DNA of 64,000 bases from Zymoseptoria tritici IPO323 (lineage: Eukaryota; Ascomycota; Dothideomycetes; Mycosphaerellales; Mycosphaerellaceae): positions 2,374,501-2,438,500 of the forward strand of contig NC_018212.1 of the NCBI RefSeq assembly GCF_000219625.1. Reading direction: 5' to 3'. Shown here in pieces: positions 1-10,955 of the stretch (the stretch's first letter is position 1; each line of letters begins with the position of its first letter). Position numbers and translations under genes: made by a program. The notes beneath the pieces are model-generated. The model was not told where the DNA came from. It worked only from the letters and a program-made list of their open reading frames with translations, and did not search any database.

Positions 1-2
1 AC

Positions 3-203
3 CAGACGAATATCCGACTTCCTTTTCTCACCAACATCTCTGGCGAAGGTCTCTACGAACTTGGACGCCTGGTTGCTGTGCATGCAGAACAGGAGACCAC
101 GTTGCACCTTTCCCACATCCACGATAAGAACGATCTGGTAATCTGTACCCACGAGGACTCCATGAGGTGGCTGCGTATCATCGCACGCTTCGACGACTTC
201 TAG
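3..203 (+). CDS. F-box-like array family protein, C-terminal fragment
   Basis: This is the last 66 codons of a gene that begins before the window, read from base 3 and ending at TAG 201-203. The encoded piece carries the family C-terminal block (LPFLTNISGEGLYELGRL) and the later H-E-D-S-M-R-W-L motif, which match the ends of the complete copies downstream. After the TAG the same frame stays open for about 33 codons and encodes a charged stretch like the helical tails of relatives, so the stop may be a recent truncation. The N-terminal F-box-like part is outside the window. Family membership is clear; function is not known. Confidence 0.75.
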   Translation, partial: QTNIRLPFLTNISGEGLYELGRLVAVHAEQETTLHLSHIHDKNDLVICTHEDSMRWLRIIARFDDF

Positions 204-1099
204 GGTCTTCATGGGAAGGAATGCAAAGCTCGATTCAAGGAGGCCCGAGGACGACGCGAAGACGAGCGATGTGGACGGGGTGTTGGGGAATGGAGAACGT
301 GAGAGTCGCAAAGAAAAGGAGTGAAAGAGCAAGATCGCGAGTGCATGTCTCTCGACGAAAGGAGTTGAAGTGCCTTTCGGATAGAATATGGATACCTGCT
401 TCGCGGAACACGATGGTATGCCCTTTGGCTACCGTCTCTGTTTGCGGTTACCGGCGCTTCCGAGCGAAGCTTTCTTTGTGCATGGGACATGCCTTTGGCG
501 TTTGATATTGTTCCTTTCTTGCAAGACCGTATCTGGAGATCTGCACCCAGGTCTGGCGCTGCGAATGAGTGCGAGTACGAGCCGAACAATGCAGTTGGAT
601 GCATGGTACAGCAGTTGAGAATTGAGCAACAGACTGCAACGGACTACAAATGAACTGTATAGATACACATAATGTAACAATGAACCAACTAAATCAAGTC
701 TTATGCCCTCACGACTTCAAGCGTACCTCGTGAATTGACCTCGTCCGTATACTTCTGCCCTTCCGGCACGTCCGGTTAATAACGTGAAGTCAAGCTGAAG
801 CTAGCCACGCTGTCCACATTAAGTAAGTTGTGTGATGATCGTCTATTGTTGTTTCGGCTCGTGAGCCGCATGGTTTCGCCAAGTAAGCCACACATACGGC
901 CGGAGACTGGGTATAGCGTGATTGATGTAGGTGCACGTATTAAGAAACAACTTCTGCCCGTTTCGAGACTCGTGGAGAAGAGATCGATGCGACTAGAATC
1001 GCTGCTAGGACTCGTTTGCGCATTTGTTGCAAGCTTTCGATTTTGCAATCCAATGCTGACAATTTCACTTTATAGATCTCAACACACAGTTTTTCTTTA
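204..1099. other. Intergenic region, no gene seen
   Basis: I see no convincing coding region. Bases 780-960 resemble 3748-3960 downstream of the next gene: both hold a GTGAGCCG stretch, a TTCGCCAAG..AAGCCACAC stretch, GTGATTGAT and CAACTTCTGC in the same order. The spacer was therefore duplicated together with the genes. Confidence 0.5.
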
Positions 1100-1655
1100 A
1101 CCTCCTACGGGTCGGTGGACGGTCGCTAACATGATCGCAGCATGGATTCTATGAAGCGCCGACTTATAGCTAGACGACATCGTCCACTTTATTTGCATGT
1201 TATAACGCCTAACTCCACGAACGATACCAGATCTTGCTAGGGCTCTTGCTATGTTATCCGCCGTTATGTCGCCAAATCGCAGCTTAATTACTACAAGAAG
1301 ACTCTCTGTAGATCACGTCGTGGCCCTAAGCTCAGGCAAGAGCGGCAGCTTTTATAAGAGAATGCTTAGATATCTCGTTGCTTGGACTCCCTTAAGCTAA
1401 TTAAGCACTGTTCCTGTGGGAAGATCCTAAGTAGCTGCACGCACATTCTTTAATAAGCTTGCAGTAATTAAGCTGCGATTTGGCGACATAACGGCGGATA
1501 ATATAGCAAGAGCCCTGGCAAGATCTAGTATCGTTCGTAGAGTTAGGCGTTATAATATGCAAATAAAGTAGACGATGTCGTCCAGCTACAAGTCGGCGCT
1601 TTATAGAATCTATGCTGCGATCATGTTAGCGACCGTCCACCGACCCGTGGGAGGT
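1100..1655. mobile_element. 556-bp foldback/MITE-like element with 198-bp inverted repeats and RIP marks
   Basis: Bases 1100-1297 and 1458-1655 are inverted copies of each other, 198 bp each with no gaps, around a 160-bp unique core. I count 12 mismatches between the arms, and every one is a C/T or G/A difference at a CpA (or TpG on the other strand) dinucleotide, with some changes in each arm. That is the signature of repeat-induced point mutation. The element encodes no transposase. No clear target-site duplication was found, so the DNA-transposon superfamily is unknown. Internal deletion of a larger transposon is the likeliest origin. Confidence 0.85.
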
Positions 1656-2168
1656 GGACTGGAAGCTGTGCCACAAAGCCAAGAAGACATAAAAGGGCAG
1701 GAATCCGGGCGCCGAGGTTTGAGGCATAAAGACATTGTGCTGTCAATCAAATCGCTGCACCTCTTGCCATGTGGAGATACGACCGACTTCAGACGTTCGT
1801 CCAGCAGCGGCCAAACATATTGATGATGATCGCGGCCGTCGACATGGATCGCGGGCCGGTCAGCGGAATAACCTGCCTTCCGAAGCGATTCTGCGTATTC
1901 ACTCGCAACGAAGATGACGTTCTCTCATCACGCGAAGTGCAGGAACATCAACAACAACAACTCCGCCCTTCAACTTCATCACCTACTTGCTTCTTTCTAT
2001 CTTTCCGCAAAAGCTGTACTGCGCTTCGTTTCATCATTGTCGTTGCTACAGCGTCTCTTACGACCGTAGATTGCAACCCGAAGAACCCTGTTCCAACCAA
2101 GGACCACCATCGCAATCAACAGTACTCGGCACCTTTGCTGTCATCCTCTCGCGCGCGAAAGACCTACA

Positions 2169-2216
2169 GTTCGTATACTCAACCCTTCGCATCCAATACA
2201 GCGACTGACAGTCCAG
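2169..2216 (+). other. Probable 5' UTR intron of the 2.2-kb gene
   Basis: The donor GTTCGTATAC matches the donor of the first intron in several downstream paralogs. A CTGAC branch-point-like sequence and a CAG lie near the 3' end. The exact acceptor could be 2211 or 2216. The exon upstream has no in-frame ATG, so the intron probably lies in the leader. Confidence 0.5.
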
Positions 2217-2232
2217 CGACACATCGACTACC

Positions 2233-3243
2233 ATGGTTCCCGTCACTGTCATCATGGGTCTTGACGGCAGCATCAGCGGCGCCGTCAATCCAATCGTTTC
2301 TACCTCATCGATCAACCTCTCGCCCACTCAAGCATTGCCCTGTCCAATCCTCAAACTACCGGCCGAGTTGATCGGGAGCATCTGCATGTACCTGACCCCA
2401 AACATCCGTCTGAAGGTACAACGAATGGTCTACGGTCTCGGCGGCCATGGCCACCTCGTCACAGTCCTCAACCCGCAGGACTGGCGCGCGTACCACAACT
2501 TCTCGATGACGCGCTGGGAACTCCGAGCGAAGTGCCTCGGGGCGATCAAGAGCGCCCGCAAGACTCGCGACTTGGTTCTCATCATGGAGATGGAACGCCA
2601 CACTAACGATCCTACCTCGCAACTTGAGTTGGGCAAAGCACCTTTTACAAGTAAGGTCAGGAGCCTGATGACGTTCTTGAACAAGTTCAATGGGCTTGAA
2701 ATCAGCACGGTCATCTCCATGTCGAAAGCGGTCCATGGAGCCCAACCTGCCGCATACACTCCTGGAGATGACAAGCTCACCAAGCGCACCACCGTGATGA
2801 TCGATATTGCCAAACCGCTGCGTCGAGATCGCGCGCCCCACCCTGCCGATCTGAGCAACATCGTCTCGATCGAAGAGGAGATTCTCTGGGACACCGTCAA
2901 GCCCGCCGACGCTGCCGCTTTTGCCGCTGTGCAGGCGAATATGCAATATGTTCTCGACTTCCCTGTCCAAACGGGCGTTAACGTGGAAGTGCCGTACCTG
3001 CCCACGATCACTGGTAAAGGTCTCCATGAGCTGGGTCTTGTCCTGGCCGTTCGCGCTCGGGAGTATGCCATGCAGCAGGTCGACGTTGTGAGCGGGCACG
3101 AGGAGCTCATCATCAAGAAGCACAAGAGCACCATTAAATGGCTGGGATGCATAGAGCGGTGGCGGACAGAGCGTGCGAAGCGCAAAGCTGAGGAAGAAGC
3201 CGCTAGAGCGGAGCAGGCGGACTCCGAGGGAGAAGAGGAGTAG
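2233..3243 (+). CDS. F-box-like array family protein
   Basis: This 336-residue protein starts at ATG 2233; a second in-frame ATG lies at 2254. Around residues 38-60 it has the F-box-like block LPAELIGSICMYL followed by P-N-I-R-L-K-V, the variant here of the family P-D-x-H-I-x-V. Next comes D-W-x-x-Y...W-E-L-R-A-K, then LVLIMEMERH, a hydrophobic FLNKFNGL segment, and the C-terminal block VPYLPTITGKGLHELGLVLA. The end is an E/A-rich tail. F-box proteins usually bridge Skp1 and a substrate in SCF ubiquitin ligases; that role is inferred from the N-terminal block only. It is the first complete copy of the tandem array, and a 48-nt leader intron lies just upstream. Long open frames on the opposite strand are shadows. 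Confidence 0.85.
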   Translation: MVPVTVIMGLDGSISGAVNPIVSTSSINLSPTQALPCPILKLPAELIGSICMYLTPNIRLKVQRMVYGLGGHGHLVTVLNPQDWRAYHNFSMTRWELRAKCLGAIKSARKTRDLVLIMEMERHTNDPTSQLELGKAPFTSKVRSLMTFLNKFNGLEISTVISMSKAVHGAQPAAYTPGDDKLTKRTTVMIDIAKPLRRDRAPHPADLSNIVSIEEEILWDTVKPADAAAFAAVQANMQYVLDFPVQTGVNVEVPYLPTITGKGLHELGLVLAVRAREYAMQQVDVVSGHEELIIKKHKSTIKWLGCIERWRTERAKRKAEEEAARAEQADSEGEEE

Positions 3244-5911
3244 GAGGTGGATGAGGAGGAGGATCGCGCAGGGAGGACAGATTCGATGAGGAGAGGGATT
3301 CGGACGAGAGTCAGGGTCAATCAGGACCAGGACTCCGATGAGGACGAAGTTGACAGGTGACAGAACTTGGATGCGAGGCTCGACGACGTATGAAGGAATC
3401 CTTGGGATTTGGGTTCTTTGTGCACGCTTTGAACTCTATGCATTGCACATGTTCGTTGTTCACAACGCTGCATATGGATTTTGGCGGCGGGATTTTACAT
3501 CGCGACGGATATTGGATACGAGACGCAGGCTACACATTACTCCATTACTATACTACTATTCAAAACAAAAATACCTCCAAACAGTTCCTAGGGGCCACCA
3601 GGCCGCTGGAGGTACAGACAGTGTACAGCCCAGAATGCTACATCATGTTTGCCATACTTCTCGTCTTCTTGGTGACGAGCGTTCATCCGAGCTTCGTGAA
3701 GTAGCCGTGATTTGCACTGCAAATGCATGTGTTTGGTCCATGTCACAGAACGTGAGGTCGGACTTGTAACTCGTTCTTGCTCGATGTAGTAAAGCGTCTG
3801 AATAACAAGCTATCGTCAACGTCAGATCGTGAGCCGTGAACTTCGCCAAGGAAAGCCACACTTGTAGCCTGCGGTGAATGAATTTTGTGATTGATCTGTG
3901 TATATCCAGCGGCCAGCAACTTCTGCGCCTTTCGCAAATTGGCTCGCGGTAGACTAGCCGGCTGGAAGAGCCGCAAGATCTCTCGTTTGCGCATTAGCTG
4001 GCAATGGCGAGTTGAAAGAGCCAATGGCAAGTTGAAAGGTCTGGTATGTCGGCAGCAAACTTTTACCTTCGTACTGAACCGCTGACACTGACTTTCGGCA
4101 GACCACTGTATGCGACCCCTTCTCCTTCACATCGACCTCCGCCAATCGAGTCAGCTCCAGCTCCACTCACGCTCAAAGACAAGCTTGCACCACCCGACCG
4201 GCAATAGCAACCACCTGCTCTAATCCCACTGACAACCCCGTTCCAAGCCAGAAGAAAAAAGGAGCAGATATAGACATGGACCAAGAGAGCAACGAGCCGA
4301 AGGAAGATGCATCGCGCGGTGGGAGAGCTCGCCGTCGTCCGTTCGAACCATCGGTGTTGAGACGTGCAGCCGGTAAAAACGAATTCCACAGCTCGTCCAC
4401 TCTACCCTGCTCTGAACGAGCTGTGAAGCTGGTACACTGCATGCCGGGACTCAGCAAGTCCGGCCCGAAGACTCCATGGGACTGCACGACTGCCACAGGC
4501 GTTGAAGCCGGAGCAGCATAAACGCAGTCCTGTCTTCATCGCTCGCTGTTGCCGATTCCAATACACAGTCTGCTATCCTGAGTTAATCGGCGACACTGGA
4601 CTGCAATGCTTCAAGAAGATCATTCTTCGCTCATGACGGCCTAGTATGGTCGGCGACCTCTTTCAAATCACAGGATTCAGAGCAACGCAGCCTTTGAGGA
4701 ATCCCCTGGCTATACTCTTTGAAGGCGTCAATCCCTCCTCGGCAGCATGTCGACGTGGCAGGAAGGACTCGTCTGCAGGACCCGGCAACCCAATGCGGTA
4801 CATTCATGGCTTCAATCAGATCTTCAAAAGTCGACAGAACGCCAGTCACAGGAGTGACTCAAGTCTCCAGAGCAGGCCTACTTCAGACCCAGCATGTTGC
4901 CTTCCTTCATGATCGCGAGCGAGGATCCCTCTTCGCTAGCTGTCTCATCATATCCAGCAAGCCGACAACTCGACTGTCTGTAGCCAAGCGCAGTCTTCTT
5001 CCGACGGCCGCGAAACAAACATCCTGCGTGAAGCTACCTACTGAAGATCTTGCTACGCCAGGAATGCTCGACTGGCGGAAAGCACCGAGTCCAAGCATTG
5101 AGACATCTCAGCATCTCCAGATGATTGTGACGTCTCCAGCCAGGGCATATGATGACAATTGCAGCTTCATAGCGAGTCCGACGAGGGATCTGGCAGCACG
5201 TCCGCGACTCGTGCAGCAGGAGTTGCTGGCATGAATCATGCTCTTTCCAAAAGATCTGATACAGAAGCATTTCCTTCCGTCAAAATCCACTCGCGGACAT
5301 GGGTGGCATGCAAACGACCGTCGGAAGTTGGGATGTCGTTGCAACTCGAACGCTGCGAATCATCGCTGCGATCAAGTCAGTCATGGACTGCCGACGGGTG
5401 GAAGATAGACTGCGGGTTTGTGTTGCTCGCTTGCCCTGCCGTCATCCACCACAAAGCCGTATCAACGACAAAGAGAAGCATCGACGTTGCCGAGGCCTGG
5501 AGCATAAGGACATGTTTTTTCGTCCACCGAAGAGCTACAAACCTTGCTGTACAAAGGTACGATCCGACCAGACTTGTCGTTGCTGGTGCTTGCCAAAGAT
5601 GTTGTTGTTGATCGTGGTCAACACATATCGCGGCCCGCTGAGCGGGTTGTCATCCCCGCCGAAGCGATTCCAGCCCGTCACTCGCAGGAAGCTGAGACTT
5701 GGAGGGCGGAGTCGCTGTGCAAACGCTGCTTCACCTGAATTCTGCAGCCAACACCCCTCATCCACTTCAGCACGGCAATTTCTGTTCCTCAACACGAACA
5801 TCCTTCATCTTTTCTCCATCAAAGCCCTACCTCACCGCGAAACCGCAGCAATCGTCGGCGCATCTTCCACACAATCTCGACATCAACAGTCACCGCAAGC
5901 CTGCAGAAGCA
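3244..5911. other. Long intergenic spacer with duplicated cassette pieces
   Basis: No gene can be supported. Bases 3748-3960 are homologous to 780-960. Bases 3749-3761 hold the recurring AACGTGAGGTCGG motif. The stretch around 5600-5700 (CGCGGCCCG, then CCGAAGCGATT) resembles 1840-1900 upstream of the previous gene, so the promoter region was duplicated as well. An 81-codon frame at 4276-4521 has no recognisable feature. Confidence 0.45.
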
Positions 5912-7163
5912 ATGCCTGCATCCGGCCGCAACCAGTTCGGTACCCTCTCCATCGATAACGATCACCAACAACACGTCGGACTCACCCATCCAAGCCAACG
6001 TTCGTATACACAATACCACCAAACAGTTTACACCATAGTAACCAGTGCGCTCAGACTTCGCTACGCCTTACATGACTGCTGTCCAAGACTCTACAGGCGC
6101 GGTCTTCTTCACCTTCGACAGCTTAGCAATGCGGTCCTCGCCCGCTTCAAGTCTGGGTCTTTTGGGAAAGCTGCCAGAAGAGCTGAGGGAGGAGGTGTTC
6201 AGCTACCTCTGCCCAAGCCCACATCTCAAGGTCGGCCGTCAGAGGCGCATCGTCAACACCGACGAAGAATACTACACCAGCATCGAAGCCTCCGACCGCG
6301 ATGACTGGAACGCGTTCCTGAAGCTGTCCGCGACGAACAAGTCAGTGAAGAAGCTGTGCGAGTTGTACAAGAGCAAGGCACAGACCGCGAACCGTCTTCA
6401 CCTGGTCATGGACATGACCGCGCACTTCGACCATCCAGCGAAGCTCACCCTCGTCCCTCGATACAACCCAGCGTCCTTCATGAGGTTCTTGAACACCTTC
6501 ACGCGTCTGAAGCTGTGCACCGTCATCACGCTGTACGCGCAGGCTCCCAAGAAGGACGATCACGACGACTTCTGTGACCAGCCTGAGGACGAGGAAGAAG
6601 AAACGGAGTACGAGCGCATAATTGGGGGAATTACACTTACCATTGACCTCACCACCGCCTCTCGCAAGGTCACGGCTGCCGACAAATACAACATCCTCTC
6701 GTCTGTCGGCATCACCCTCTTCGACAACGTCTCCGCTTCCAGCGAGCCGTCCTTCGCCGCAGCGTTTCGAAGCATCAAATACGGTCTCCAACACCCTCTC
6801 ATCGCCCAATCAGTCGCCACGCAACCCTACCTCAACCGCATCAGCTCCAAGGGCATGTACGATATTGGGATTCTACTCACCACACGCGCGCCTGCACTCG
6901 CTGCCTTTGCTCATCACGGCGTCAAGAACGGCGTGCAAGTCCGAGCTCATTCGCACACAAACTCGATGGGTTGGCTCGGCTGGGTTGAAGATCAGGAAGA
7001 TGAGGAAGCGAAGAGGGTCGCAGCCAAGGCACAAGAGGAAGATCGCAAGGTCGCAGACGCGAACGCGAAGACCGCGATGTTGGCGAAGAAGGTTGAGGAT
7101 GCAGTGAAAGCTGCAAAGAGCAAGGACGATCGCGAGGACGAGTACACTGACGACGAGGAGTGA
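5912..7163 (+). CDS. F-box-like array family protein, two exons
   Basis: Exon 1 is 5912-5999 and exon 2 is 6055-7163, giving 398 residues. The 55-nt intron has the family donor GTTCGTATAC and ends CTCAG, in phase 1, and the joined frame is open. Exon 1 encodes a 29-residue polar leader. The family blocks follow: LPEELREEVFSYLCPSPHLKV, then D-D-W-N-A-F with T-N-K-S-V-K-K-L, LHLVMDMTAHF, FMRFLNTFTRL, an acidic insert (DEEEETEY), and QPYLNRISSKGMYDIGILL. The C-terminus is a lysine/alanine helix ending DEYTDDEE, the same ending as the next gene. An unspliced start at ATG 6072 would give 363 residues. An SCF adaptor role is inferred only. Confidence 0.8.
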
Positions 7164-9951
7164 CTTGGGTACACTGATGGCATGCGACATTGACGGGCTT
7201 GGTGGTTCGACGGGACTCAAGGCATTGGGAGCTGGGCAGCAACATCACTGCTCATGGCGCAAACACCGCCGATGCACGCAGATGGGAGTCGTTTGAAAGG
7301 CAGACACACGATTGTACGAGTTGTTTGGAGACGGATTCATTTGGTTTTGCGGCGTTGCGGTCAACGGGTTTTTTGTCTTTACTTTTGGCGTTTACACAGC
7401 ATGCTGCGTCCGGAAAGCATGCATAGGAAATGCTTGCGTGGTTTTCCGATTGATACCCAGAATGAATTCATGTTTTGTCTCCTACCATTGCCTCTCATTG
7501 TCTTTTTTGTACCACTCCTTTCTTGGTTGCTTGTGTCCTGATAATATCCTGATTCTGTTCTTCGCAACTAATCAAATTGTACCTCTAGCGCATCCGCGTA
7601 GTTGCAGGTAGTCTCAGTATTCAAGCACAGTACTGGCGTTAGACTCCTTGATGAGCATCTACCGTCTCTCGTACCCTTCAAATGCTACTGTTCGTGCCAT
7701 TGGCGATTCCCAATGCCCTGTGAAGGACGATAGAAAGCCGATATAACTTCCTATGCTGACCTGATTGTCGCATCTAGCATATATTCGTGTATCTCCTCTC
7801 CGGCTTAGAACATCAGGTGCAGCACGGTCAAGTATAGCGAGGTGAGGTCAAGCTCAGCTGCGATACTTCCCGCTTCCCAGGTTCCGGGATATGCAGAACT
7901 CGGTCTATTGCCCGCCTGAGCCATGACTAGCCGTACCCACGGCCAAGACTTGCCCACTTCACCTCGTAGTATGCTGGATTCTTGCTGCATGGACTCGCCT
8001 TTCAAAGAAGCAATCGGGATGATTGCGTCTGGAGAGGCAATAGCAGACCGCATGCTACCAGATTCTCCCAGGCGCAATTTGATGCTGCGGTCGTCGCTGG
8101 AAAGCACCAGTCAAGATGTCGATTGCTGCATTGTTTGTGCTGCAAGGTTGGTAGACTGAGTTCACTGCGGTCGCTTCCTTTTGCTGACTGGTTCCCTATA
8201 TAGCTCCAACCTCTTTAAAGCTTGAATGGTGCCGGCACTCCTTCCCTCGCTCTTCGATGCAGCTGTGCTCGGCAGAGGGAGGCAGCATGGAAATCGCCAA
8301 TAAAGCCAGACGTGGCTCGTCCGGGCTCCGCTAGAAATTGGCAGGTATAGCGTTGATTGCTGCATCATGTTTGCGCGACAGGGTAGGCAAACGGCCATCA
8401 ATGCTGCTGTTCCATTTCGCTGACGGCATCTTCCTCCAGGATCTCTGTCTCTTCTGCGACTCTAATACCGCATGGGAATCTTTCGCCATTCAACCCACCC
8501 GTCACGTACCCGAGGTGGGCATGGCATCCACCAACTTCCGGTCCAATCATGCCTGAGAGTGCATTCCACAGAAGATCCTCCGCCGGGCCGCATACTGTCT
8601 GGAGAAAGGGCTGCCGCCGTGAGCTCCGCGGCGAGGTATGCCACAAACAGAAGTTTCCGGCCGGACCACTGGTATACGGTAGCCTGGTTCCTTCGCCACA
8701 ACTCCTGCCGAAGGATTCGCCGTCTTCGCTCGCCGTACACTCTAAGTTCCGACACGGCTTCGGATCGACTACTACATAGAACACCCACCAACTTCGACAG
8801 CTTGCCGTCAGTGTCAATTAGAGTGTCACTCGACCACGGTGCTTCTTCCGGACGAACAAGGACTGGCCGTCAGCTTTTCCCGAGGCCAGGTGAGACGACG
8901 CCCATCTGGAGGTGGTCCGAGGGCATGTTGTTTTCTCATTGCGAGCTTGCTCACATCCGGGACTCCTGCTGCAAGTACACGGGTAATCTCAAGTCGAGAT
9001 CTGCTCATGCCGATCAGACTTGAAGGAGAAATCGCAGCTGCGAGTTGTCTCATTCTTCAACGGCATCGATCGTAGAGCAGCTTGATCATGAGATGCGACT
9101 TCGCAGACGCGTTCTCGGGCCATGGATTTTAGTCTGGAGGTGACTCTCTCCTGAGTCTCTGAGAATGGAAGTCCGGCGGACTGCTGCTACATCCATGATG
9201 ATTCTCATCGTGGTGGATACAACGACAGCAGCATCCGGGTACAATGAATATGACAGAGAATGAGATGTTTGGTGTGTGGCTTTGCCGGGCTATCATGGCC
9301 GTGATTCTCCAAGGCTGATTTGATTCATGCGTCGACTTCGCGCTCGAAAGTCCGAAGTATACTTCAAGGCATGGCCATGGAGTTTCGAAGGCAATGTGCC
9401 GTCCGAGGCAGACTTGGTGCTATTACATGGTCAGCTTCTCGGCGTCTGAGCAGGAAGCGACCCAGACATGCATCGGTCCTGGGTACTGAATGGGGTCCGG
9501 GTCAAAGAAGAAAGATCAAAGGAAGACATCACCTCGGCTCAACAGAGTACACAAAGCATTGTGCTGTTGACTTGCACATCAGAACATGTCGACCGACCTT
9601 CTCATGATGATGCGTTGCCTCGAGACTCTTCGTTTTGTTGACAATCCTCGTCAACATGCAACGCGGCCCGCGGGTCGCTGTCCCCGCCAGCCCGGTTGAT
9701 GCAGAACTTCCGTCGAAATTGAAGCCTCAGGATCACGAACAGTGACGAGCAAACGCTGCACAGCTTCAGCTTCAGATCAATCGCCCAGCTTCACCAACTG
9801 CTCACCAACAACACACTCATCTTCTTTCCAACACCGCGCTCTTCTCCTACAGCACCAGCTTATCCTCGGCGCATCGACCTCCCACGACGAGACTGAAGAT
9901 ATTCAACCCGCACACGCTCTCACTTCGTCAACATCACCATCAACGCCAAAG
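7164..9951. other. Intergenic spacer
   Basis: I see no supported gene. GGTGAGGTCA lies at 7841-7850. From 9500 to 9740 the sequence resembles the leaders of the 2.2- and 5.9-kb genes. From about 9743 it is closely similar to the leader of the 12.9-kb gene. The part between 8.1 and 9.3 kb has several open frames on both strands, but none has family similarity or consistent coding character. Confidence 0.4.
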
Positions 9952-10955
9952 ATGTCGTCTCTTCAGAAGAATGGCAACCAAGTCGACCAGTGTTCGTATA
10001 CTCATCAACAACTCTCTATATATGAGCTAACAGCCCTGCCTCTGCAGACGGCAACATGGATGGAATGCGTGACTTGACATTCGACAACCTGGAGCTGCTG
10101 CTTGACTTGCCAGTCGAGCTCAAGATCATGGTCGCGGAAAACTTCTTGTTCGACATCCATCTGAAGGTCAACGCGGTGCGGCCTCGCCAAGGAGACAGAT
10201 TGATCACGCATCATGTCGTCTGGGTCAACGAGGAGGAGTGGGCGCCCTTTCGCGTCTTCGCTGGAATGAGCCCACAGACGAGCTCCATTGCATGGAAAGC
10301 ATTTCGCGACGCGAGAACGGCCGGCCGAATCCGTATCATTCTGGATATGGAGAAACACACCATCAATCCATCTCACTGGATTCCGCGCTCGACAGCAACA
10401 CGACCTGTGCCGATGCGCTTCTTCGACGAATTTACGCGCCTTGAGGCCACCACGCCCATCACGATGGGTACCGAGCATGACGAAGACGAGCGCGGCTTCG
10501 AGGTGGTGGTTCAGCGCGTCTCTGTGGTGTACGACATCTCCCCTCCGATCGCACCACCACAGCCCGGCGACAATGATCGTATCATCTCCATCCGCAACGA
10601 GGTCCTGATGGACACCTCCACCACGATGAATGCGCCACTCTTCGCCGCTGCGAACGAGGCCATCACATACGGCATCCACCACCCCATTCCATCACCCACC
10701 ATTCCGACTCCGTACCTTACGCCTCTCACCCCAAAGGGTCTGTGGTCACTTGGCAACCTGCTTACCCACCGCGCTCGCAAGATCGCCCGACACTACCAGA
10801 GCGAGGTCCACGGTACCTCGAGAGTGTGGGTCGAGAACCACGTCAACAGCCTCAACTGGATCAGCCGAGTTGAGAAGATGAAGGCGGAGAAGGCGAAGGC
10901 AGACGAGGAGAAGGCGGAAGAGGCGGACGATGAATATACCGACGACGAGGAGTAG
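9952..10955 (+). CDS. F-box-like array family protein, two exons
   Basis: Exon 1 (9952-9991) and exon 2 (10048-10955) encode 315 residues. The 56-nt intron has donor GTTCGTATAC, branch point CTAAC and acceptor CTGCAG, in phase 1. Family blocks are LPVELKIMVAENFLFDIHLKV, E-E-W-A-P-F-R-V-F, IRIILDMEKHTI, MRFFDEFTRLE, VVYDISPPIAPPQPGDNDRI, TPYLTPLTPKGLWSLGNLL, and a lysine/glutamate helix ending DDEYTDDEE. The order matches the 5.9-kb gene, and the tail ending is identical. The initiator ATG in exon 1 aligns with an ATC in the otherwise similar leader of the next copy. Family assignment is firm; molecular function is inferred only. Confidence 0.85.

Noticed and set aside
2356..3320. Antisense frames of 255 and 296 codons over the 2.2-kb gene; similar ones at 10005-10682, 20757-21470 and 26693-27646
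   Set aside because: They mirror strongly coding plus-strand genes with family homology and are explained by GC-rich third positions; they share no motif with each other beyond the mirror.
6045..6071. GTG, and elsewhere TTG (32913, 37470, 55608), as start codons
   Set aside because: Nuclear fungal genes start with ATG; spliced or downstream ATGs fit the paralogs better.
8100..9300. Several overlapping frames of 70-180 codons on both strands
   Set aside because: No family similarity, no shared frame preference, no splice-compatible model.
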